Positions 55,498 to 64,000 of a DNA stretch of 64,000 nt are shown piece after piece. Each line of letters begins with the position of its first letter. The first letter of the stretch is position 1. The notes under the pieces were generated by a model. The model did no database searches. It was not told the origin of the DNA and saw nothing but the letters and a program-made list of their open reading frames with translations. Source of the DNA: Triticum aestivum (Eukaryota; Streptophyta; Magnoliopsida; Poales; Poaceae); NCBI RefSeq assembly GCF_018294505.1, contig NC_057800.1, positions 158,822,323 through 158,886,322 of the forward strand, given 5' to 3'. The translations under genes and the position numbers were made by a program.

Positions 55498-58259
55498 CGA
55501 CCTCAAACATTCAAGTCTCTGTGCTTCAGTGTCATCCCTGGATCGGTAATGCTGACACACATAGTACTCGAGGATTTATAACAGAGTAGCAATCACACAC
55601 TTATTACATCGAATGTCTCAAAAGAGAACTTATTACAATAAATATGGCTTAAGGCCATCTAATACGATAACAACGGAAGGCTTGGAAGATAAAGTGAGTC
55701 CATCAACTCCAACGGCATAGCTGAGCTGCACGGCAACGACCTAACGAACCTTACTCCTCGTTTGAAAAGTCTGCAACATAATACGTTGCAGCCCGAAAAC
55801 GGGTCAGCACATGGAATATGCTGGCAAGATAACACAGTAGAGCAAGAACAGAATAATGCTATCACTACATGCATATTTGGATGGTGGAAAGCTCTATGGT
55901 TATAGTTTTTGCGAAAAGCCAATTTTTCCCTACAACAAAGGAATAGATTTTATTTAACTATCATGGTAGTTGAAACATCATTGAGAAGGTTCCTCCAACT
56001 CAATCCCAAATAAAGTATTTAACAACCCAACAATATTAGTTTAGAGTGATGAGATACTTATGATACTCCAAGTACTAGATACTCAAGATGTCCATAACCG
56101 GGGACACGGCTAACCATGATTAGTTTATACACTCTGCAGAGGTTTGCGTACTTTTCCCCACAAGACCCGATCTCCTCCGTTGGATTTCTCGCACTACAGG
56201 GTGTTTGAGAAACGGATGACCGAGACACAGTCTTTCAGAAGCATTAACTCCTTACTCCGGGCAGACCATACCAACCGACATCCCACTACGTGCAGATCCA
56301 CCTCTTCGGAAGCTTCACGCAACTTACTCAACTATGCTAGAGCCCATAATAGCTTGTGGCTGCACACGGAAGTTTCTAGCATGAAAATATATCAGTTCCC
56401 TTTGAGCCTGGGTGGCGGACCATAGGATTATCACACGAGTACTCCGGGATATCCTAGGACAACACTGGATTCCCCAGGTGCCCAACAAACAATCCACCCA
56501 GATGTGTATTCAAGTTGCCACCTTAAGTTGAACCATTAATTAACAATCTCACATCTGTCATGGATTTCACTCACTCAACCACGTCTACGAGCATAACATA
56601 GCAATATAAGCAATACGTAGAAGTAACTCCCAAGGGTTTGAATATAATAGGGCAATAGGTTCTACCTCATCAACTACTTCCCAACCCACATGTTAAACAC
56701 ATCCTAACCATGCAATGTTTGAGGATTGGAACTAATGCATAAAAACTAGGTGATAAAGGGGTATGATCAAAGTGTTACTTGCCTTGCTGATGATCCGCAA
56801 AACCTAGGGATTCATAGTAGCACGGTTCGCACTCCCGGTATTCTATTGCAAACAAAAAATAGCATACATAAGCAATCAAGCAAATAAACACGGGTAAAAA
56901 CTCAAACAAGAAGATCTAACCAGAAAGCTCAACTTAAGAACTCCGGTTTGTGAAAAGAATCAAATCAAACGGAGCAACGAAACTCAAACTGTGAAAGAAA
57001 CAAGATCCGTTTACTAATCTGGACAAAGGTCAAATTTTACAGTAGCAAAAGCTTGTTCAAGTTGGTTAAACAGAAAGAGGGTTTCGAGACAAAGATCTAG
57101 GCGCTTGAATCGCTTCATTCCGACAAACGAGCGAAAAGATAAACTAAAACAAAAATCGGATCAAAAATCGCGATTGAAAATAATCGCGGAAAATCCGAGA
57201 AAAAGAAAACTGACGAACAGGCTAACGAACAAGCGTTCGTTGTCTGTTACTAACGAGTAAACTCCGTTCGTTAAAACAAACGTACGGACGAACGTCCGCA
57301 AAGTAACTAAACCACGAAAAACCGGTGAACCGATCTATCCAAAAAATAGGGTTTCTAGAAAAAAACCGAACAGGTTTTTTTAAAAAAACGAACGGTTCTA
57401 CCTCCGGTGAAGTCCGGCGTGGCGGGGCTGCTCCCGCGCGCGGCGGTGCAGTGCGGGGCGGCGGCGGCTCCGGTGAGGGGCGGCGGCGGCTCCGGTGAGG
57501 GGCGGCAGCGGCGCGGGCAAGGCGGCGCGGCAGCGGGCGAAGGCGGCTTGCGGCGGCGGGGTGGTGCGGGCTCCAAGGGCGGCGGGGCGGCGGCTTTTAA
57601 GGAGGGGGCGGGGCGGCTCGGCTTGGAGGAGGGGGCACGGCGCAGGAGTCCTGGCCGGACAACGCTTCGCAGCGGCGGCGCGGTCTCGGTCTCCCGAGCA
57701 GAGACGAGGCGCGAGCGGCTGGGCCGACTCGGCTGGGCTTCGGCCCAGTCGGGCGCTAACACTTTTTATAAAAATAGATTCCGCCGAAATTAAAAAAAGT
57801 CCTAGAAAATGAAATAAAATTCTAGAAATGCCAAAACAAATTTTCACCGTCTAAATAAAATATTTAGAACAAGGTGAACATTTTCTTGGCCCTAAAATGC
57901 AACTTTGAAAAACGTGCATTTTTTTAATTCAAATAAAATAGCAATAAACTCCGGATAAAAATCAAATATTTGATTTTAATCTTTTTCCTCCAATATTTCA
58001 TTTATTTTGGAGAAGTCATATTATCTCCTCTGATGTATTTTAATATGAAATATTTTCGGAGAGAAAAATAATTAAAACCAAAAATCCTCATTTCAATATT
58101 TGATAAAACTCAAATATGAAAACAGGGAAATCCCCAACTCTCTCCGAGGGTCCTTGAGTTGCTTAGGATTTTGAGGATCGCAAAATGAAATGCAATAAAA
58201 TATGATATGCATGGATGATCTATGTATAACATTCCAAATTGAAAATTTGGGATGTTACA
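55498..58259 (-). mobile_element. 3' LTR of chromodomain Gypsy (Del/Tekay type)
   Basis: In element orientation it starts TGTAACATCCCAAATTTTC and ends GTCGGGTCGCTACA, 2762 bases. On the plus strand it begins TGTAGCGACCCGACCTC inside the LINE. A TATA-like ATTTTTATAAAAAG (minus strand) lies at about 57762-57775, followed in that orientation by a GC-rich stretch (57400-57760) with a repeated GGCGGCGGCTCCGGTGAGG. The 135-149-residue frames there are low-complexity Ala/Pro/Arg and not genes. Confidence 0.85.
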
Positions 58260-60805
58260 AACCTAACCCCCCTTAAGATGAATCTCGCCCTCGAGATTCG
58301 GGTTGGCTAGAGAATAGGTGTGGGTGGTCTTTGCGAAGATCATCCTCTCGTTCCCAGGTGGCTTCATCCTCGGTATGGTGGCTCCACTAAACTTTGCAAA
58401 AATTGATAACCTTGTTGCGGGTGACTCGACTGGCAAATTCGAGAATCCTGACTGGCTTCTCCTCATTGGTCAAATCACTGTCCAATTGAATCGCATCCAA
58501 GGGTATTGTATCTCTTAGCGGTATATCGGCCATCTCAGCATGACACTTCTTCAGCTATGAAACATGAAATACATCATGAACTCCTGACAGTCCTTCAGGT
58601 AACTCCAACTTGTAGGCAACTTCTCCCATACGTTCCAAAATTCGATACGGCCCTACAAATCTTGGGGCTAATTTTCCCTTAACTCCAAAACGTTTCACTC
58701 CTCGCAAGGGTGACACTCGCAGATATGCTCTATCTCCAATTTCATAGGTTATTTCCTTGCGTTTCGAATCGGCATAACTCTTCTGCCTGGACTGAGCTAT
58801 CTTCAGTCTATCTCTGATCAACTTAACTTTCTCTTCAGACTCTTTGATCAGATCTAGTCCAAACAATTGTCAGTCTCCGACTCCATCCCACATCAACGGT
58901 GTTCTGCACCTTCGTCCGTACAGGGCTTCGAACGGTGCCATCTTCAAACTGGCTTAGTAGCTGTTGTTGTATGAGAACTCCGCGTAGGGCAAATTGTCAT
59001 CCCAACTAGATCCATAATCTAGCGCACAGGCCCTTAACATATCCTCCAAAATCTGGTTGACTCTCTCGGTCTGTCCATCTATCTGCGGGTGAAAAGTTGT
59101 ACTGAATTCCAGCCTTGTTCCCAAAGTTTGGTGCAACTGATGCCAAAACTTTGAAGTAAACTGTGTCCCTCTATCTGATACGATGGTCCTCGGAACTCCA
59201 TGCAGACATACGATCCTGGTCATATATATCTTGGCCAACTTCGCACTTGTATAGGTGGTTTTCACTGGGATAAAGTGAGCTACTTTGGTCAAGCGATCAA
59301 CTACTACCCATATAGAATCATATCCTGATTTGGTCCTAGGTAATCCGGTGATAAAATCCATGCCAAGTTTATCCCACTTCCATTCGGGTATCGACATAAG
59401 CTGTAACAATCCAACTGGCTTTTGATGCTCAGCCTTCACTCTCCGACTTACATCACATACGGCTACATACTCGGCAATATCCTTCTTCATACTAGTCCAC
59501 CAGAAACGTTTCTTCAAATCCAAATACATCTTGGTGTTTCCGGGGTGTATCGAGTATGGTGAATCATGAGCCTCCTGAAATATTAACCTCCTGATCTCTG
59601 TGTTATTCGGCACATAAACACGGTCCTCAAACCATAAGGTGTCGTGCTTAACGAAAACCTTTGGCCTTTCCTTCGATCATTCTCTTTTATCTCGGCAATC
59701 TCTTTGTCCTCCTTCTGAGCTTCTCGAATCTTTCCTAACAATGTAGACTGAACCTCCATGGTTGCAACAAAACCTCTAGGAACAATCTCCAATCGAAGTT
59801 CCCTGAGATCCTCTGCTAACTCCTTCGGCAATCCCGTGCTCACTAGGGTATTAGCATAACTCTTCTGACTCAAAGCGTTGGCTACGACATTGGCCTTGCC
59901 GGGATGATAGTGAAGCTTCATGTCATAATCCTTTATAAGCTCCAACCATCTCCTCTGCCTAAGGTTCAGCTCCTTCTGTGTGAAAATGTACTTCAAACTC
60001 TTATGATCCGTGCACACATCACAACGATTTCCAATAAAGTAATGCCTCCAGGTCTTCAACGCATGCACTACGGCGGCCAACTCCAAATCATGTGTGGCAT
60101 AATTTACTTCGTGCAGTTTCAGTTGTCGCGAGGCATACGAAACAACTCTTCCGTCCTGCATAAGCACACTTCCAAGTCCTAAGCGAGAGGCATCACAATA
60201 CACTTGGAACTCCTTACGTATACCCGGTAGAATCAGCACTGGGGCTGTAGTCAAACGTTTCTTTAACTCCTGAAAACTTGCTTCACATTCTTCCGTCCAT
60301 TTAAACTTGGTATCCTTCTTCAATAACTCTGTCATTGGCTTTGCAATTTTGGAAACATTCTCAATGAATCTCCGATAGTATCCCACGAGTCCAAGAAAAC
60401 TACGTATCTCGCTAACTGAAGTGGGTGCCAACCATTTAGTGACTGACTGAACCTTGGTAGGATCTACTGCTACACCTTCTCCTGATATAACATGTCCAAG
60501 GAATCCTACTTCCTTCAGCCAAAACTCGCATTTGCTGAACTTGGCATACAACTGATGTTCCCTGAGTTTCTCGAGAACTAAGCGTAAATGCTCTTCGTGC
60601 TCCTCCTCGTTCTTCGAGTATACCATTATATCATCAATGAACACCACAACAAACTTATCCAAATATTCCATGAATACATTGTTCATCATGTTCATGAAGT
60701 AGGCAGGGGCGTTAGTCAGTCCAAACGACATGACAGTATAGTCATACAACCCGTACCGTGTGGTGAATGTTGTCTTTGGTATGTCCTTCTCTCGTATCTT
60801 CAGCT
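58260..60805 (-). pseudogene. Gypsy pol: RT, RNase H, integrase and chromodomain, broken
   Basis: In element order: RT from about [15 protein letters not shown] (60800) with [14 protein letters not shown] carrying the DD pair, RNase H ([30 protein letters not shown]), integrase (HPGNTKMY, CDVSRRVK, MDFITGLP, VSDRGTQFTS, TERVNQ) and a chromodomain near 58300-58440 (TEDEATWEREDDLRKDHPHL). That order with a C-terminal chromodomain is the Del/Tekay chromovirus plan. Damage: a frameshift near 59660, in-frame stops near 58957 and 58867, and further stops near 58550 and 58410. Purine-rich AAGGGGGGTTAGG before the LTR is the priming tract. The 5' part is missing at the joint with GTT repeats and the CACTA end. 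Confidence 0.85.
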
Positions 60806-60851
60806 GGTGGTGGTGGCGGTGGATTGTTGTTGTTGTTGTTATTGTTGTTGC
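60806..60851 (+). repeat. GGT/GTT microsatellite at Gypsy-CACTA joint
   Basis: GGTGGTGGTGGCGGTGG is followed by GTT repeats with one ATT. It stands where the Gypsy RT coding should continue upstream of HQLKI. On the minus strand it would read Thr/His repeats, unlike any RT. Confidence 0.7.
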
Positions 60852-60889
60852 CTTCACTACTAGGGAAAAGCCTATACACAGAATCTTAC

Positions 60890-61310
60890 CAGTAGCGATG
60901 TACAAAATCAAACGCTACTGCTACTTAGTAGCAGCGCGCGTAAATAAACCGCGCTACTGCTATGACTTTTGCAGTAGCGCATACTGGCGAAAAGCGCTGC
61001 TGCTATGTTTGAACTGGGTGCGCATGGCTAGCCCAACCTAGCAGTAGCGCGTATACTGGCCCAGCGCTACTGCTACTCTCCTTAGCTGTAGCGCGCTTAC
61101 ATGTAAGGCGCTGCTGCTACCGGAAATAAAATAAAGTGAAAAACAAGTAGAAAAGTAAATGAAAATGGAAGAAATAGAAAAAGGAGAAAGGAAAAAAATA
61201 AAATGTAAAGAAAAATAAAAGAAAAAAGGGGAAAAGGAGAAAGGAATAGCAGTAGCGGGTTTCAGGAAACGCGATATAGCTAACTTAGCTATAGCGCGTT
61301 TTCGGAAACG
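60890..61310. repeat. CACTA subterminal repeats (AGCAGTAGCGC)
   Basis: AGTAGCG or its reverse CGCTACT/GCTGCTGCTA appears more than ten times in both orientations (e.g. near 60913, 60932, 60954, 60972, 60995, 61038, 61060, 61106, 61250). Subterminal repeats of 10-20 bases are the binding sites of CACTA transposition proteins in known members of the superfamily. Confidence 0.75.
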
Positions 61311-62501
61311 CGCTACCGTTACGTTTCACTTAAACAGCGGTTTCCCCCCCGCCCCCCGGCCACCACTTCTTCCCCAAATCCCTCGCCCTCGCCGCCGTCT
61401 CCCCAATTCGCCGTCGCCCCACTTCGTTGTCGTCTCCTGCCGGCGTGGACGCCCACAACCTCACCGTCTCCCCCCAAGGCCGCCGTCATCCTCACCGCCG
61501 CCGCCCGAGGCCGCCCTCAGCCTCACCGCCGCCGCCCGAGACCACCCTCGATGTCACCGTCGGCGCCCTCCACCTCATCGCCGCCCGAGCCCGCCCAGGA
61601 CCACCGTTGCCCGTGCCCGAGCCCGCCCTCTCCGCCCCTACCTCCATCACCGAGCACCTCCCCGCCACCGTCTCTCCCCTCTCTGTAAGTCCCCCACCCC
61701 TCCCCCACTCATCTATCTCTGCATTCTAGAGAAAAAAATTAGTAGAGCAAAAGTTTGTTTATAGCAAAAAATTTAGTTTAGAGCAAAGGATGTTAAGTAG
61801 TAGATGTTAGAGCAAAAATTAGTTTAGAGCAAAAAATTTGGTTTACAACAAAAGTTAGTTAGGGCAGTAGGTTAGGGTAGATGCTCCTTGTATAGTATAT
61901 AGTGATACTAGTAGATGTTAATTAGGTTAGGGCAATAGTGGTACTAGTAGATGTTAATTAGATGTTTTTCAGTTAGGGCACTAGAGTTTTGCTAGGTTAA
62001 TTAGGTTAGTAGTGCTGCTAGTAGTATTGGTACAGTAGGTTAATTAGGTGATGTTAAATGAATAACCTAAATGAATGAAATTAGTAGTTAACTGAATTTT
62101 TTTTCCTTTCATCATTATAGAGCACTAAAGTTAACTGAATTTTGTTCTATTAGTAGTTAAATGAATTTTCTTCTACACTGTTTGCACATGTGGTTGCTCG
62201 TGTATATTTGGACACTGTTTGCAGGGAATGATGCTTAGTGGCCTATGTTTTGCCGGAATGTTGATTCATTTCTTTTCCGACAAATTTCAGGTTCTCGATT
62301 TGTCCACTTTTTAGCAAAGCTCATGCCGAAATTTTCCGTGAATTTCGGCATGACTTGTGCTACAAACTAGGACATATCGAGTGCCCGTGATTTGCCACAC
62401 CAGGAAGGAGTCAACATTCCTGCAAAACAATAGGCCTTTTTTATGTCATTATTCATTTTATTAGGTCTAGAATTAATTGACTAGATTTAATCATAGGAAA
62501 C
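61311..62501 (+). other. CACTA leader with probable intron
   Basis: A GC-rich, Pro-coding low-complexity leader to about 61685 is followed by a GTAAGT donor and AT-rich DNA with GTTAGGGCA and AGCAAAAATTAGTTTAG repeats. Possible acceptors TTTGCAG (about 62218-62224) and TTTCAG (about 62285-62290) precede the ATG at 62502. The frame 61427-61729 is Pro/Ala low complexity and I do not call it a protein. Confidence 0.5.
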
Positions 62502-64000
62502 ATGGCTAGCAACGATGAAGGACAGGGTTCTGGTGATTGCGACGACGCCTACCGGGCGGCAGATGAATTTTTTAGCCTTACCGATGATCAACAGATGTTA
62601 TTGCTGGGCCCACCGGTGGCATCGGGGACTGAGACCGACACGCAGACCGTTGCTGAGACTGAGACCGGCGCTCAGACTCAGACCGGCATCGAGACCGGCG
62701 CTGAGACTGAGACCGGCGCTGCCTCGGGGAGCGGAGCCGGTGTAGAACCGAAAGCAAAGAGGCAACGGGTTCCTAACAAACTCAGGACTACTAGAGTGGT
62801 GGTCACGGAGGTGGACGACGGCAATTTTGAGCCAACGGCGCCCGAGGAAGCGCGTCGATGCTACGGCAATCAAATAGGATGCATCGTACGGACAACCGCC
62901 ACCATCAACGATGAGAAACTACAGAAGATAGAAAATATGAGGAGCTCCCTCCTAAAGAAGTTTCACCAGATATTCTTGTTCCCGGGCCGGAATGAGAAGG
63001 ATTATAAAGATCCAGATGAGGATCCGGCAATGAAGAAGATAAACAAACACACCATGACCAAGTTTAGCGACGCGTTGGCCACCTGGAAAAATCGAGTGAA
63101 AGCAAGGATCATCGACAAGAAGGTACCCTACTCCGAGATTGTAAAGGATAATCCGACAATCACGGAAGAGCAGTTTCAAATATTCAAGGAGGCTTGCGAG
63201 GCCGAAGATGCCAAAAAAAGTCTAAGTACATGAAGGGGCTTCAAGAGAGGAACATTGGGAGCCACCACCTCGGAAGCCGTGGTTACGGTGGAAAGAGGTC
63301 CAAATGGGCCAAGGAGGACGACACCGTTGGGACCCAGTGAAAAAGTTTTACGAGACAACACCGGTCATTACGGAATTCATGAGACTGCTGGTAATTTTAG
63401 TTTCTGATCAATTCGACTGCACACGTTAGTCATATTTGTAAATGATCGTTGTGCCTTTTGCAGAGAGAGCAGCACAAGATTGCGGCCGAAAGCGACTCGC
63501 CGTCTGAGGCATTGGCGAGGCCCAAGTGGGACACTCCATTCAACCGGGCGTTTAACATATTGAAACAACAACCGGTGGATACTCGACCGTCGTATGGACG
63601 CGTGCACGGTGTCGGAGATGGCGCCACGTGGAAGAAGTACTACCGTGAGACCACGGAGGAGAGAAAGGAAAGACGGAGGTTAAATGAAGAAAACATCGAC
63701 AAGAGGGTTGAGATTGCGGTTGAGAAGAAATCAACCGAGACAGTCGCAACAGCGGTAGCTGCCGCAAAACAGGTGGCTTTAGATATTTCTACTACCTTGG
63801 TTTCGGCCGTTTTCAATTGGATCAGGCAAAATCCAAAAAAAGATGCAGCGGACTTTCCCCTTGTTGACTTCCTGGCGGGGAGCAGCTCGACTAGCATTGC
63901 ACCAGCACCTGCAGCTGCACCTGCTCCCGCACCGGACGTGCTAGGCGGTGCTTCGTCTTTGGCTGAGCTCGACGCCCTCACGGTATCTGTCACACCGGCC
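62502..64000 (+). pseudogene. CACTA transposase-accessory protein gene, two frameshifts, partial
   Basis: ATG at 62502 (MASNDEGQGSGDC) opens 243 codons. There is a TETGAETQ-type repeat (residues 43-80), a basic patch KAKRQRVPNKLR, and EARRCYGNQIGCIVRTT as in plant En/Spm-family proteins (Transposase_24-like, from memory). A run of seven A at 63213-63219 breaks the frame; the next frame gives KYMKGLQERNIGSHHLGSRG. A second break near 63290 leads to WDPVKKFYETTPV. Intron 63391-63463 (GT...CAG) joins LL to REQHKIAA in phase, and the last exon stays open to the window end (WKKYYRETTEERKERR). Conserved sequence on both sides suggests recent damage. Confidence 0.75.
63391..63463 (+). other. Intron in CACTA accessory gene
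   Basis: Begins GTAATTTTAG and ends CCTTTTGCAG, 73 bases, AT-rich with several stops. Removing it keeps the frame between EFMRLL and REQHKIAAESD. Confidence 0.65.

Larger units (their letters stand above)
60855..64000 (+). mobile_element. CACTA (En/Spm) element, left part, runs off window
   Basis: CACTACTAGGGAAAAGCC at 60855 is the terminal repeat of Triticeae CACTA elements, preceded by CTT as the possible 3-base duplication. Subterminal DNA (60890-61310) holds many direct and inverted copies of AGCAGTAGCGC. A GC-rich transcribed leader (61330-61690) with splice donor CTCT/GTAAGT at 61686 and the transposase-accessory gene (62502 on) follow. The right end and the main transposase are outside the window. 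Confidence 0.85.

Noticed and set aside
57355..57847. Overlapping 105-149 residue frames on both strands in GC-rich DNA
   Set aside because: They lie in the GC-rich part of the Gypsy LTR and are Ala/Pro/Arg low complexity without stops because of base composition.
59583..60911. Minus-strand frame starting inside the CACTA terminal repeat
   Set aside because: Its first residues translate the CACTA end and the GTT microsatellite. Only the part from about 60805 down is Gypsy reverse transcriptase.

Overview
The window looks like intergenic DNA from a large Triticeae grass genome (wheat, Aegilops or barley type). The reasons are: LTRs of the Angela/BARE1 Copia type (ends TGTTGGAAATATGCC or TGAAGGAAATATGCC, about 1.73-1.82 kb), an Athila-type Gypsy with a tRNA-Asp-like primer site, a chromodomain Gypsy of the Del/Tekay type, a CACTA element beginning CACTACTAGGG, MULEs with 9-bp target duplications, LINE RNase H remnants and small TA/TTA-flanked MITEs. 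I found no convincing single-copy host gene, tRNA, rRNA or CRISPR array. Nearly every long reading frame belongs to a transposable element. Family names are from memory of the families; no database was searched.

Left part (1-9.9 kb): degenerate AT-rich arrays, a GC-rich exon-like island with a minus-strand TATA box, a 5'-truncated Copia (decayed RT/RNase H plus a complete 3' LTR, 5298-7116), then three MITEs nested inside each other (8656-9429).

Middle-left (10.5-20.5 kb): three modules, each opened by a palindromic motif (CTCGCTTATAGCGAG type), followed by a T-rich tract and AT-rich degenerate repeats, and closed by one inverted copy of the motif. Module I was invaded by a 408-bp MULE-type foldback element (TSD gattgacgc) and a 5'-truncated LINE (TSD tcgctactYgc). 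Module II was invaded by a 5.6-kb MULE (13809-19393, TSD gtccctaag). That MULE carries a broken FAR1/MULE-transposase segment, two copies of the same 5' exon block, and a spliceable Ulp1-protease-like gene whose expected catalytic residues seem replaced.

Right part (21.3-64 kb): a minus-strand LINE is cut into three pieces (21345-21650, 53150-53374, 55118-55497). The insertions are a minus-strand Angela-type element A1 (21651-53149), a solo LTR (53375-55117, TSD cacta) and a minus-strand chromodomain Gypsy (55498-60854, open to the right). A1 was itself invaded by a plus-strand, full-length Angela-type element A2 (41232-49952, TSD atacc, uninterrupted 1328-residue polyprotein). A1 also holds an Athila-like block (22964-38044) with the order LTR-internal-LTR-internal-LTR-internal. 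The Athila units encode gag, protease and an Athila-type (env-position) ORF but no RT, RNase H or integrase, so they would need proteins in trans. The Gypsy was invaded by a CACTA element at 60855, whose accessory transposase gene runs off the window end with two frameshifts.

Only A2 has intact coding capacity. Everything else is broken or non-autonomous, and the insertion order can be read from target-site duplications and split reading frames.
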